NCBI GenBank assembly: GCA_937868725.1
Contig: CALMMQ010000045.1
Coordinates: 32,356 to 96,355 of the forward strand
DNA from: an uncultured Pleomorphomonas sp.
Lineage (GTDB): Bacteria > Pseudomonadota > Alphaproteobacteria > Rhizobiales > Pleomorphomonadaceae
DNA length: 64,000 nt
Reading direction: 5' to 3'
Shown: positions 16,382 to 27,313 of the stretch, piece after piece
Layout: each line of letters starts with the position of its first letter
Position numbering within the stretch: position 1 is the stretch's first letter
Notes under the pieces: generated by a model
Told to the model about the DNA's origin: nothing
The model's database searches: none
Seen by the model: the letters and a program-made list of their open reading frames with translations, nothing else
Program-made: the position numbers and the translations under genes

Positions 16382-16593
16382 TGGCCGATCTTGTCGACCT
16401 CGATGCGCGCCTCGCGAACCTGAGAGCGCTTCGGGCCAAGGGTGTTCGGATCGTCGAGTACGGCGAACAGCGCGTCGAGTATCGCTCCGATGCCGAGCTC
16501 GCAGCGGCGATCGCCGACTTGGAACGGCAGATCGCCGCCACCTCAGGCAAGCCGGTTCGCATGGTGCGGTTTGCCTCCAGCAAAGGGCTTTGA
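16381..16593 (+). CDS. Head-tail joining protein, gpW family
   Basis: 70 residues, near lambda gpW's 68. It follows the gpW pattern: an N-terminal helix (LDARLANLRALRAKGV), a beta hairpin (RIVEYGEQRVEYRS), a second helix (AELAAAIADLERQIAA) and a basic tail. gpW plugs the filled head at the portal and is needed before tails attach. Its stop-start overlap with the capsid gene (GTG 16378 or ATG 16381) shows coupling. It is the last structural gene in the element, so a tail from elsewhere would have to join here. Confidence 0.85.
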   Translation: MADLVDLDARLANLRALRAKGVRIVEYGEQRVEYRSDAELAAAIADLERQIAATSGKPVRMVRFASSKGL

Positions 16594-16625
16594 GGCGCCA
16601 ACGGCGCCGGCCCACCCGATAGCAG

Positions 16626-16654
16626 GCGAGTCTTCCCTTGGTGGGGAGGCTCGC
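16626..16654 (+). terminator. Hairpin after the structural genes
   Basis: GCGAG at 16626 pairs with CTCGC ending at 16654, and the stem continues inward through TCTTCCC/GGGGAGG with G-U pairs. No clear T-run follows. It may weaken read-through from the capsid operon into the xis-int pair. Confidence 0.4.
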
Positions 16655-16683
16655 AAGACCGGAAACAGTTGGAAGAGGATACA

Positions 16684-16914
16684 ATGTCGACCGCAACGCT
16701 CAATCTTCGCGTTTCCCCGCGCCGGATGCTCAAGCCGGGCGAAGCGGCCGAGTATTGCGGTCGCCCATCAAAACGCTTCCAGGCGGAATGCCCGGTGTCG
16801 CCGGTGGAGTTTCCGAACGGCGACCGGCTCTATGACATGCGCGACCTCGACGCTTGGCTCGACTGCCTGAAGGGCAGCGGCGATGCCGACGACATCATTG
16901 CGAGGCTTGGATGA
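16684..16914 (+). CDS. AlpA/excisionase-like DNA-binding protein
   Basis: 76 residues with a MerR-like helix-turn-helix (LKPGEAAEYCGRPSKRFQAECPVSPVEFPNGDRLYDMRDLDAWLD), the form of AlpA and Xis proteins in integrated elements. The start at 16684 has GAGGA upstream. It overlaps the integrase gene (ATGATGA junction), so direction of recombination is probably set by their co-expression. In satellites of the PICI family an AlpA-like protein is also the main activator. Confidence 0.8.
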   Translation: MSTATLNLRVSPRRMLKPGEAAEYCGRPSKRFQAECPVSPVEFPNGDRLYDMRDLDAWLDCLKGSGDADDIIARLG

Positions 16915-18023
16915 TGACGGCAATTCGCGTCAAGGGGTTCAAGATATTCAAGGACCGCCACGGAAAGATGCGGTGCTATCACCGCAAGACCTTGACGCCG
17001 GTCGACCTTGTGAAGGCGCCGCTCGGCTCGGCCGAGTTCTTCGCGGTGTGCGCGGCCATCTCGGCCAAGCTCGCCAAGGAGGTCGAAGCCAAGCCCGGAA
17101 CGCTCGGCATGCTGATCAGGAAGTACCGGGCATCGCCGGCTTTTCTTGATCTCGCGCCCCGGACGCGCGCCGACTACCAAAGGGTGTTCGACTACCTCAA
17201 GGCGATCGACGATACCGCCCTGACCCGCTTCGACCCGCCGACCGTGGCGCGCATCCGCGACAAGGCCGGCAGCAAGGGGCATCGCTTCGGCAACTACGTG
17301 CGACAGGTGCTGTCGCTGCTATTTGCTTGGGGAGCCGAGCGAGGGTTCACCTCTTCCAATCCAGCCGCCTCGGTGAAGGGGCTCAAGCGGCCGAAGTCAC
17401 TAGCGGATGCCAACCGCCCATGGACGGACGAGGAGCGCGCGGCCATCCTCGGTGGCGCCACGCCCGAGTTGCGGGCGATCCTAGCGCTCATGGCCTACAC
17501 CGGCCTTGGCCCCAAGGATGCCGTCTCCCTGCCCCGCTCGGCCTTCAGAGACGGCGAGATTGCGACGCGACGCACCAAAACCGGTGAGCCGGTGTTCTGG
17601 CCGGCCCCGGCCTTGCTCAGGGCCGAGCTGGCGGCGATGCCGCACCACGACGCCATCACCTTGTGCGCCAGCTCCACCGGGCGCCCTTGGAGCCAAGACG
17701 GGCTTCAGTCGTCATTCCAGCGCCTCAAGCATCGCCTGGAGGATACCCAGGCGATCGGTACGGGCCTGACCCTTTACGGCCTCAGGCATACCGTCGCGGT
17801 CATTCTCAGAGAGACAGGCGCGGACGAGCGGACCATTGCCGACGCACTTGGGCAAAAGACAATCGAGATGGCGCGGCACTACGCCAAGGGCGCCGACCTC
17901 AAGCCGAAGATGCGAGGCGTGGTTGCTCAGTTCGATGCGGAGATGAACAGGCGCGGAACAAAATCTGTCAAACCGCACGCCGAAAAACGGCAAACCCAAT
18001 CAAACGGCGATGGGAGCCGATGA
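16911..18023 (+). CDS. Tyrosine recombinase (integrase)
   Basis: 370 residues: an N-terminal DNA-binding part, an SAM-like core-binding domain (about 60-155) and the catalytic domain (about 170-340). The nucleophile is Y324 in ARHYAKGAD, Arg292 is in LYGLRHT, and Lys223 is in RRTKTGEP. Three usual residues are replaced: Gly200 stands where box I has Arg (TGLGPKD), Tyr289 stands where HxxR has His, and Gln315 stands in the LGH position. The replacements resemble a variant seen in rhizobial integrases, so the enzyme is probably active. It lies next to the intact tRNA-His. Confidence 0.9.
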   Translation: MMTAIRVKGFKIFKDRHGKMRCYHRKTLTPVDLVKAPLGSAEFFAVCAAISAKLAKEVEAKPGTLGMLIRKYRASPAFLDLAPRTRADYQRVFDYLKAIDDTALTRFDPPTVARIRDKAGSKGHRFGNYVRQVLSLLFAWGAERGFTSSNPAASVKGLKRPKSLADANRPWTDEERAAILGGATPELRAILALMAYTGLGPKDAVSLPRSAFRDGEIATRRTKTGEPVFWPAPALLRAELAAMPHHDAITLCASSTGRPWSQDGLQSSFQRLKHRLEDTQAIGTGLTLYGLRHTVAVILRETGADERTIADALGQKTIEMARHYAKGADLKPKMRGVVAQFDAEMNRRGTKSVKPHAEKRQTQSNGDGSR

Positions 18024-18036
18024 AAATGCGCACGCA

Positions 18037-18100
18037 AATCAAAGGGATAAATGGTACAGCTGGTTGGTCTCGAACCAACGACCTTCGGAGCCACAATCCG
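18037..18100. repeat. attR: right copy of attachment repeat, within tRNA-His
   Basis: This copy overlaps the intact tRNA. 50 bp (18051-18100) are identical to 6391-6440. Site-specific excision between the two would release a circle of about 11.66 kb and leave one tRNA-His intact. Confidence 0.9.
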
Positions 18101-18128
18101 ACGCTCTAGCCAACTGAGCTACAGCTGC
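18053..18128 (-). tRNA. tRNA-His(GTG)
   Basis: Minus-strand cloverleaf of 76 nt: acceptor GCAGCTG with CAGCTGT (G-U at the end pair), D arm AGTTGGCTA, anticodon stem TCGGA/TCCGA with loop TTGTGGC, anticodon GTG (plus 18093-18095), T loop TTCGAGA, discriminator A, encoded CCA. Alphaproteobacterial tRNA-His is known to lack the G-1 base and to carry A73; this gene shows both. It is the target of the integrated element. Confidence 0.93.
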
Positions 18129-18459
18129 ACAACGGCGCGGAACCTAGTTCGAACATTCTCACAAAGCAAGCCCCCGGCAGTGCTTTTTTCACCCCTGGGG
18201 ATAGATCATCGGCCGGGCGCGGCGCGCCCGTGCTTAACCAAGACGAATTAAGGTTATTATTAAGTGTGCATTGATCAAATTGGAACAAACATGGCGTTGT
18301 CGGCGCTGCCACACTATTAACATATCCTTGCCGGAACATGTTGTTCCCGAGCGAGACTAAGGCGCACCGGCCGATGCGTCGATCTCATTTGGGGAAAGCG
18401 TTCCGAAGTTTGAGCCGCGCGGGCGTCTGGTTGTCCGGCGGAATTCGGGAGTGATCGGC
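18129..18459. other. Divergent region tRNA-His / histidine kinase
   Basis: About 330 bp, AT-rich in the middle. Three TTAA tetramers (18234, 18248, 18260) recall CtrA half-sites, but the spacings (10 and 8 bp) do not match the TTAA-N7-TTAA consensus. It probably holds the promoters of both flanking genes. No gene is seen. Confidence 0.4.
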
Positions 18460-21603
<3,144 letters not shown>

Positions 21604-21749
21604 ACGGCCGGCGCGGCCGTGCCGGGTAGGTCTTAATGCGAGTAGTTCTCAACAAGGCTTGAATCGGCTCAGCCGGCTTGCTAGAACGTTGCCAGCGCCA
21701 CACACGGCGCTGGCCAATAGACCGTGATCCGTTCGCCGAGCCTCAGCCG
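21604..21749. other. Short intergenic region before bfd
   Basis: A gap of 146 bp between the kinase gene and bfd. Nothing recognisable apart from the expected bfd promoter; no clear iron box was found here. Confidence 0.35.
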
Positions 21750-22025
21750 ATGATCGTCTGCCATTGCAATACCCTGACCGACGCCGTCATCCGGCAAGCC
21801 GTTGATCAGCTTCTCGACGAAGACCCGCATCGGATGATGACGCCGAACCTGGTCTATCGACGCCTCGGCCAGCGCGGCCGCTGCTGCGGCTGCTTCCCGA
21901 CCACCATCGCCATCATTCAGGAACAGATCGCGGTCTACATGCGCGCCCACCCCGGTGTCGACATCGAGCCGCCACCGCTGCCACAGGCCTGCTCCGTCGA
22001 TCGCTTCGCCAAATTGGCGTCCTGA
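21750..22025 (+). CDS. bfd: Bacterioferritin-associated ferredoxin
   Basis: 91 residues. CHC near the N-terminus (MIVCHCN) and GRCCGCF around residue 52 give the [2Fe-2S]-binding Cys set of BFD-like domains, followed by a helical tail. Bfd reduces the ferric core of bacterioferritin so that iron can be released. The start at 21750 puts MIVCHC at the very N-terminus as in known Bfd proteins. It converges with the bacterioferritin gene. Confidence 0.88.
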   Translation: MIVCHCNTLTDAVIRQAVDQLLDEDPHRMMTPNLVYRRLGQRGRCCGCFPTTIAIIQEQIAVYMRAHPGVDIEPPPLPQACSVDRFAKLAS

Positions 22026-22038
22026 CCCCACAAAAACA

Positions 22039-22070
22039 GGGCCCGGCGAGGGCGTGCCTCGGCCGGGCCC
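22039..22070. terminator. Bidirectional terminator between bfd and bfr
   Basis: A GC-rich hairpin with 9-bp arms GGGCCCGGC / GCCGGGCCC and an extra inner GAGG/CCTC pairing, flanked by CAAAAAC on the left (a U-run for the minus strand) and ATTTGG on the right. It lies between two convergent genes. Confidence 0.75.
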
Positions 22071-22086
22071 ATTTGGTCGGAACCGA

Positions 22087-22575
22087 TCAGCCTTCGGCGG
22101 CGTCGGTGCTGGCGGCGTTGAGCTGCATGTAGGCGGCTTCGCCGAGCTTGCCGTAGAGCGCCAGTTGCGTCTCCAGGAAGTCGATGTGCCCTTCCTCGTC
22201 GACCAGCAACTGGTCGAACAGCGCCATGGAAACATAATCGCCTTCGCTGGCGCAAATCTCGCGCGACGCCTTGTAGGAAGCGCGGGCGTCAAGCTCGCCG
22301 GCGAGATCGGCCTCGAGAATCTCCTTGACGGTCTGACCGATGCGCAGCGGCGGTATCGACTGGAGGTTGGGGTGGCCGTCGAGGAAGATGATGCGGCTGA
22401 TCAGCTTGTCGGCGTGCTGCATCTCCTCGATGGATTCCTCGCGCTCCTTCTTGGCCATCTTGGCGAGGCCCATGTCGTCGAGCAGCCGATAGTGCAGCCA
22501 GTACTGGTTGACGGCGCCGAGCTCGAGAAACAGGGCTTCGTTGAGACGGGCGATGACCTTTTCGCTTCCACGCAT
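22087..22575 (-). CDS. bfr: Bacterioferritin
   Basis: 162 residues, close to E. coli Bfr (158). Ferroxidase-site residues are present: Glu18 ([12 protein letters not shown]), Glu and His in EEMQHA, a mid-chain Glu in DLAGELD, and Glu/His in DEEGHID. The Met of IEEMQHAD corresponds to heme-ligand Met52, so this is a heme-binding type. It stores iron as a 24-mer. bfd lies opposite. An Irr/ICE-like dyad just upstream fits iron-dependent control. Confidence 0.95.
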   Translation of the reverse strand: MRGSEKVIARLNEALFLELGAVNQYWLHYRLLDDMGLAKMAKKEREESIEEMQHADKLISRIIFLDGHPNLQSIPPLRIGQTVKEILEADLAGELDARASYKASREICASEGDYVSMALFDQLLVDEEGHIDFLETQLALYGKLGEAAYMQLNAASTDAAEG

Positions 22576-22589
22576 GGCGCTTCTCCTTA

Positions 22590-22606
22590 TTTAGAATGTT
22601 TCCAAC
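22590..22606. promoter_or_regulatory. Irr/ICE-like box upstream of bfr
   Basis: TTTAGAA-TGT-TTCCAAC matches a rhizobial iron control element, whose form is a dyad of TTTAGAA and TTCTAAA half-sites; the left half is complete and the right half has two changes. It lies 15-31 bp upstream of the bfr start. In Rhizobiales Irr represses bfr when iron is low. Confidence 0.5.
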
Positions 22607-22758
22607 ATACACCGGAATGATGCTATTGCAAGCCATTATCAAATAAGGTCGCACAACTCAGACGAAAAGGCGAGCATGGTAGAATACCGAAGCCCCGGCA
22701 GCAGGCCATCGCCCCAGGCGACTGTCCGGGGTGACAAAGGACCGTGGCAGGGGACGGC

Positions 22759-23580
22759 TCAGCCGCCGAGGAAGACGGCGCGCTCGGCCTTTTCCTTCTC
22801 GACCTGGGCGCGGTGGGTGAGCACCGAGGCTACGATGACGCCGAAGGCGATCACCGAAATCAGAATGGTCGAGACGGCGTTGATTTCCGGCGTCACGCCG
22901 AGCCGGACCATGGAGTAGATCTTGATCGGCAGCGTGGTGGCGCCCGGACCGCTGCTGAACGAGGCGATGACCAGATCATCGAGCGACAGCGTGAAGGCCA
23001 GCATCCAGCCGGCGACAACGCCGGGCATGATCAGCGGCAGCGTGATGAGAAAGAAGGTGCGAAACGGCGGGCAGCCGAGGTCGAGCGCCGCCTCCTCGAG
23101 GCTGCGGTCGAGCGTGACCAGACGCGACTGGACGACGACGGCGACGAAGCACATGGTCAGCGTCGTGTGGGCGATGGTCACCGTCCAGAAGCCACGGTCC
23201 ATGCCGACGGCAACGAACAGCAGCAGCAGCGACAGGCCGGTGATGACCTCCGGCATGACCAGCGGCGCGTAGACCATGCCCGAGAACAGGGCGCGGCCGT
23301 GGAACTTCTTGTAGCGGTCGAGCACCAGCGCCGCCATCGTGCCGAGGACGGTGGCAAACGTCGCCGAGAGAATGCCGACGCGGATGGTCACCCAGGCAGC
23401 GTCGATGATCGCCTCGTCATGGATCAGCTCGACGTACCAACGGGTCGAAAAGCCACCCCAGACGGTCACCAGCTTGGAGGCGTTGAACGAGTAGATCACC
23501 AGAATGAGGATGGGAATGTAGAGAAAGGCAAAGCCGAGAATGAGAGCGGTGAGATTGAACCAGGTGAGCGACTTGTTCAT
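22759..23580 (-). CDS. potI: Putrescine/spermidine ABC transporter permease, PotI-like
   Basis: 273 residues with six predicted transmembrane helices and the permease EAA loop (EEAALDLGCPPFRTFFLITLPLIMPGV). SFNASKLVTVWGGFSTRWY after the first helix is the hallmark of PotC/PotI subunits. It is the last gene of a minus-strand operon ordered potF, potG, potH, potI and forms the channel with PotH. Confidence 0.92.
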   Translation of the reverse strand: MNKSLTWFNLTALILGFAFLYIPILILVIYSFNASKLVTVWGGFSTRWYVELIHDEAIIDAAWVTIRVGILSATFATVLGTMAALVLDRYKKFHGRALFSGMVYAPLVMPEVITGLSLLLLFVAVGMDRGFWTVTIAHTTLTMCFVAVVVQSRLVTLDRSLEEAALDLGCPPFRTFFLITLPLIMPGVVAGWMLAFTLSLDDLVIASFSSGPGATTLPIKIYSMVRLGVTPEINAVSTILISVIAFGVIVASVLTHRAQVEKEKAERAVFLGG

Positions 23581-23589
23581 GGCGCGACC

Positions 23590-24498
23590 TCAGGCCTTCT
23601 TCTGCTGGTTCTGGAAGATGACGATGGGCACCACCAGAATGATCAGCAGCACCACGGCCACCGCCGACGACACCGGCCAGTCGCGGTTGTTGAAGAACTC
23701 GGCCCACAACGTCTTGCCGATCATCAGCGTCGAGGTGCCGCCGAGGATATCGGGAATGACGAACTCGCCGACGATGGGGATGAAGCACAGGAACGAGCCG
23801 GCAACGACGCCGGGCAGCGACAGCGGGAAGGTGATCTTCCAGAACGAGCGCAGCGGCGGGCACCCGAGATCGGCGGCCGCCTCAAGCAGCGTGTGGTCCA
23901 TCTTCTCGAGGGCGGCGTAGAGCGGCAGCACCATGAACGGCAGATAGGAATAGACGATGCCGATGTAGACCGCCCAGGCGGTGTTGTAGAGGTGAACCTG
24001 CTGGTCGGGACCGTAGATGTGCAGGGCCTGCAGCAGCAGCGTCAGCAGGCCTTCCGGCTTCAGGATGCCGATCCAGGCGTAGACGCGGATCAGGAACGAC
24101 GTCCAGAACGGCAGGATGACGGCCATCACCAGGGCGTTGCGCACCGACTTGGGGGCGCGGGCCATGCCGTAGGCGATGGGATAGCCGATGACGAGCAGCA
24201 GCAGCGTCGACACGGCGGCGATCGACAGGCTCGACAGGTAGGCCGAATAGTAGAGCGGATCGGAGCCGAGGAAGGCGTAGTTGTCGAGCGACAGCTGGCT
24301 GAGCTTGTCCCACAGCGTCGCCATGCCGTCGAACACCGGCGTGTAGGGCGGCTGGGCAATGGCCGTCTGCGACAGCGAAATCTTGAAGATGATGAAGAAC
24401 GGCGCCAGGAAGAACAGCAGGCTCCACAGATAGGGAACCGCCACCAGCGCCCATTTGGCGAGGAACGGGCGAACCGAGGACAACGTGCGCTGGACCAT
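23590..24498 (-). CDS. potH: Putrescine/spermidine ABC transporter permease, PotH-like
   Basis: 302 residues, six transmembrane helices, EAA loop (LEAAADLGCPPLRSFWKITFPLSLPGV) and the PotB/PotH pattern FLIRVYAWIGIL. The start at 24498 follows a strong GGGGAGCGAG; an earlier in-frame codon overlaps potG. It is 9 bp from potI. Confidence 0.92.
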   Translation of the reverse strand: MVQRTLSSVRPFLAKWALVAVPYLWSLLFFLAPFFIIFKISLSQTAIAQPPYTPVFDGMATLWDKLSQLSLDNYAFLGSDPLYYSAYLSSLSIAAVSTLLLLVIGYPIAYGMARAPKSVRNALVMAVILPFWTSFLIRVYAWIGILKPEGLLTLLLQALHIYGPDQQVHLYNTAWAVYIGIVYSYLPFMVLPLYAALEKMDHTLLEAAADLGCPPLRSFWKITFPLSLPGVVAGSFLCFIPIVGEFVIPDILGGTSTLMIGKTLWAEFFNNRDWPVSSAVAVVLLIILVVPIVIFQNQQKKA

Positions 24499-24509
24499 GC
24501 TCGCTCCCC

Positions 24510-25661
24510 TCACTTGGTCAGGACGACGCCGGCTTCGTGCGGCCAGGTCAGGAACACCTTGTCTTCCCAGGTGATCGGCCGTTCGACAATGCGCGTCAGG
24601 TTGGCCATGGTCGCCTTGACGATGGTGCCGTTCTCGAGGCGGACGCGGAAGATCGAGATGTCGCCGAGGTAGCCGATATCCCAGACTTCGCCGCAGAGCA
24701 CGTTGCTGGCGCCGGGCGGCGGCGGCTCTAGGCTGATGCGCACCTTCTCCGGCCGGATGGCAAAGCAGGCGTCGCTGCCTACCCGCACGTCACCGTCGTT
24801 GCTGTCGGCGACGATCTCCACCGCCTCGGCCGTGCTGGCCAGCGTCAGCTGCCGGCCGTTGACCGCCTTGACCTTGCAGTCGATGAGATTGATCTCGCCG
24901 ACGAAATCGGCGACGTAGCGCGACGCCGGCTGCTCGTAGATTTCGGACGCCGTGCCGATCTGGGCGATGACGCCGTGATCCATGACGGCGATGCGGTCGG
25001 AAACGGTCATCGCCTCTTCCTGATCGTGGGTGACGATCAGGAAGGTCATGCCGAGCTCGACCTGCAGGTCCATGAGTTCGAACTGGGTTTCCTCGCGCAG
25101 CTTCTTGTCGAGGGCGCCGAGCGGTTCGTCGAGCAGCAGCACCTTGGGGCGCTTGGCGACGGAGCGGGCCAGCGCCACGCGCTGCTTCTGGCCGCCGGAG
25201 AGCTGATGCGGCTTGCGCTTGGCGTACTTCTCCAGCTTGACCAGCGACAGCATCTCGGAGACGCGGGTGTTGATGGCCGAGGAATCGAGCCCGTCCTGCC
25301 TGAGGCCGAAGGCGATGTTGGCCTCCACCGTCATGTGCGGAAACAGGGCGTAGGACTGGAACATCATGTTGACCGGCCGCTTGTAGGGCGGAATGCCGGC
25401 CAGGTCCTTGCCGTCGAGCAGAATGCGCCCCTCGGTCGGCTGCTCGAAGCCGGCCAGCATGCGCATCAGCGTCGTCTTGCCGCAGCCCGACGGCCCGAGC
25501 AGGGCGAAGAACTCGCGCTCGTAGATGTCGAGCGACAGGTTGTCGACGGCGGTGAAATCACCAAAACGCTTGGTGACATTTTCAAATCGGATCAGCGGCT
25601 TGAGCGTCGAATCTTCCCACGGAGCGAACTTGCGCTTGATCGGGCCCACAGCCATGGTCAT
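24510..25661 (-). CDS. potG: Polyamine ABC transporter ATP-binding protein, PotG-like
   Basis: 383 residues. Walker A GPSGCGKTT, Q-loop (MMFQSYALFPHMT), signature LSGGQKQRVALAR, Walker B VLLLDEPLGALD, H-loop VTHDQEEAM, then a C-terminal TOBE domain. The start at 25661 follows AGGGGATT. It powers uptake through PotH/PotI. Confidence 0.94.
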   Translation of the reverse strand: MTMAVGPIKRKFAPWEDSTLKPLIRFENVTKRFGDFTAVDNLSLDIYEREFFALLGPSGCGKTTLMRMLAGFEQPTEGRILLDGKDLAGIPPYKRPVNMMFQSYALFPHMTVEANIAFGLRQDGLDSSAINTRVSEMLSLVKLEKYAKRKPHQLSGGQKQRVALARSVAKRPKVLLLDEPLGALDKKLREETQFELMDLQVELGMTFLIVTHDQEEAMTVSDRIAVMDHGVIAQIGTASEIYEQPASRYVADFVGEINLIDCKVKAVNGRQLTLASTAEAVEIVADSNDGDVRVGSDACFAIRPEKVRISLEPPPPGASNVLCGEVWDIGYLGDISIFRVRLENGTIVKATMANLTRIVERPITWEDKVFLTWPHEAGVVLTK

Positions 25662-25766
25662 CGTCGAATCCCCTTGTCGCGACACCGCTTTCCCGTGACA
25701 GCAGAATAGCGCGTCACATGCAAGCGCCCGACCATGGGGGCCGGGCGCCTATCACCTGATTTCAGC

Positions 25767-26864
25767 TTACATGCCGGTCTTGACCGAGGTCCAGACGCGG
25801 GTCAGCACCCGCTGGGCCTTGGCGTCGTAGGGCGTGGTCGAGAACAGGTTGGCCAGCACGTCCTTGGTCGGATAGATCGACGGGTCGGACAGGATGGCCG
25901 GATCGATGAACTTCTGCGAGGCCAGGTTGCCGTTGGCGTAGGAAACATAGTTCGACGACTTGGCGATGACGTCCGGCTTCATGAGGTAGTTCATGAAGGC
26001 ATGGGCTTCCTCGGCATGCGGGGCATCCTTGGGGATGGCCATGATGTCGAACCACATGTTGGCGCCTTCCTTGGGAATGACGTACTTGACCTCGACGCCG
26101 TTCTTGGCCTCGGCGGCGCGGTTGCGCGCCTGCAGGATGTCGCCCGAATAGCCGACGGCCAGACAGATGTCACCATTGGCCAGCGCGTTGATGTATTCGG
26201 ACGAATGGAACTTCTGGATATACGGCTTGATGGACGCCAGGAGCTTGCCGGCCGCTTCCATGTCGGCGGTGCTCTTGGAATCGGGGTTCTTGCCGAGATA
26301 CTTGAGCGCGGCCGGGATGAGCTCCTCGGAGGCGTCGAGCACCTGCACGCCGCAGTCCTTGAACTTGGAGACGACTTCGGGCTTGAAGATCATGTCCCAG
26401 CTGTCGAGCGGGGCGTCGGGCATGATCGCCTTGATCTTCTCGACGTTGTAGCCGATGCCGGTGGTGCCCCACATGTAGTCGATGCCGTAGTTGTTGCCTG
26501 GATCGTACTGACCGATGCGGTTCATCACGTCCGGCCACATGTTGGCAAGGTTGGGCAGCTTGGACTTGTCGAGCTTCTGGTAGATGCCGGCGCCGATCTG
26601 CCGGGCCAGGAAGGGACCGGTGACCACCACGACGTCGTAGCCCGAACCGCCGGCCAGCATCTTGGTCTCGACGATGTCCTGATTGTCGAACACGTCGTAG
26701 ACGACCTTGATGCCTGTTTCCTTGGTGAAGTCGGTGAGGACGCTCTCGTCGATATAGTCGGACCAGTTGTAGACGTTGACCACCTTCTCGCCCGCCGATG
26801 CCGCCGTCGCGGCCGCGGCGAGGGAAGCTGCCGCCAACACCATGCGCACTGCCTGCCTCATCAT
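25767..26864 (-). CDS. potF: Putrescine-binding periplasmic protein, PotF-like
   Basis: 365 residues. A signal peptide of about 24 residues (Ala-rich, cleaved after ASA) is followed by the PotD/PotF fold: VNVYNWSDYIDESVLTDFTKETGI at the mature N-terminus, GGSGYDVVVVTG and the ligand-site region DYMWGTTGIGYN. The start is one of two adjacent Met codons (26864 or 26861), after GAGAGG. It is the first gene of the uptake operon, divergent from a GntR regulator. Confidence 0.94.
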   Translation of the reverse strand: MMRQAVRMVLAAASLAAAATAASAGEKVVNVYNWSDYIDESVLTDFTKETGIKVVYDVFDNQDIVETKMLAGGSGYDVVVVTGPFLARQIGAGIYQKLDKSKLPNLANMWPDVMNRIGQYDPGNNYGIDYMWGTTGIGYNVEKIKAIMPDAPLDSWDMIFKPEVVSKFKDCGVQVLDASEELIPAALKYLGKNPDSKSTADMEAAGKLLASIKPYIQKFHSSEYINALANGDICLAVGYSGDILQARNRAAEAKNGVEVKYVIPKEGANMWFDIMAIPKDAPHAEEAHAFMNYLMKPDVIAKSSNYVSYANGNLASQKFIDPAILSDPSIYPTKDVLANLFSTTPYDAKAQRVLTRVWTSVKTGM

Positions 26865-27313
26865 CTTGGTCTGCCTCTCAAACACAGTTGCACCCGTTGC
26901 GGTTCTTGAATGCAGGACTTGTGCCGCTGCGGGATGGTCGCTCCCGCCGCGCGCGGCATCAGGCATTCTACGGTGCCGGCCAACGGCAGCGCATTTATGC
27001 ACAGCATGGGGGTGACCACAACTCCATTGTGCCCAGCAATTGGCGCCGCGGCGAACTTGCTTGTTCATAAGGCAGGACGACGGCATCAGGTGGCGCAAAA
27101 AAGATGGAATTCCCTCGCCGCTGCAACGCCTTACCCCGTCCAGCCCGCCACTGGCCGAGCCCGCCCGGGCGCGAAGCTGACGCCCGGATGGCCGACCGGG
27201 CGGGCAATCCGCCGGTTGCCGGTTGCATTTGACCGCAAATGTGATCACAAAATGGCCAGGACCGCCGTCGCGGTCGCCGCGCAGGCGCCGCGCGTGGCGC
27301 CAGGAACTGCCGC
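26865..27313. other. Divergent control region of the polyamine regulon
   Basis: About 450 bp between potF (minus) and the GntR gene (plus). No gene is seen. It holds a TGTGATCACA palindrome at 27240-27249, which recurs downstream of the GntR gene, so both operons are probably controlled from here. Short open frames have no family support. Confidence 0.55.
27240..27249. promoter_or_regulatory. GntR operator candidate 1
   Basis: A perfect 10-bp palindrome TGTGATCACA, about 65 bp upstream of the GntR gene. The same palindrome, extended to TTTGTGATCACAAA, lies before puuA. Confidence 0.6.

Larger units (their letters stand above)
6377..18128. mobile_element. tRNA-His-integrated phage satellite-like element (about 11.7 kb)
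   Basis: The element is bounded by 50-bp direct repeats, with a tyrosine recombinase next to the intact tRNA-His. Gene order: small rep-operon gene, two paralogous winged-helix genes (the second O-like), Nu1-like terminase, GpA-like terminase, an opposite-strand XRE/membrane pair, three small regulatory or unknown genes, portal-protease fusion, major capsid, gpW, AlpA/Xis-like protein, integrase. The genes are intact, tightly packed and often overlapping. No tail, lysis, holin or tail-fibre genes are present. This matches a capsid-forming satellite (cf-PICI type) or a prophage that lost its tail region. Confidence 0.85.

Noticed and set aside
6684..16593. Gene transfer agent (GTA) cluster
   Set aside because: GTA loci have tail genes and lack integrase and att repeats; here the opposite holds.
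18234..18263. CtrA binding site upstream of the histidine kinase
   Set aside because: TTAA spacings are 10 and 8 bp and not the required 7, and the region is AT-rich, so chance is likely.
22744..24672. A 642-codon plus-strand frame opposite potH/potI
   Set aside because: Low-complexity His/Gln/Arg/Asp-rich translation typical of antisense to GC-rich genes; the permease genes on the other strand are unambiguous.
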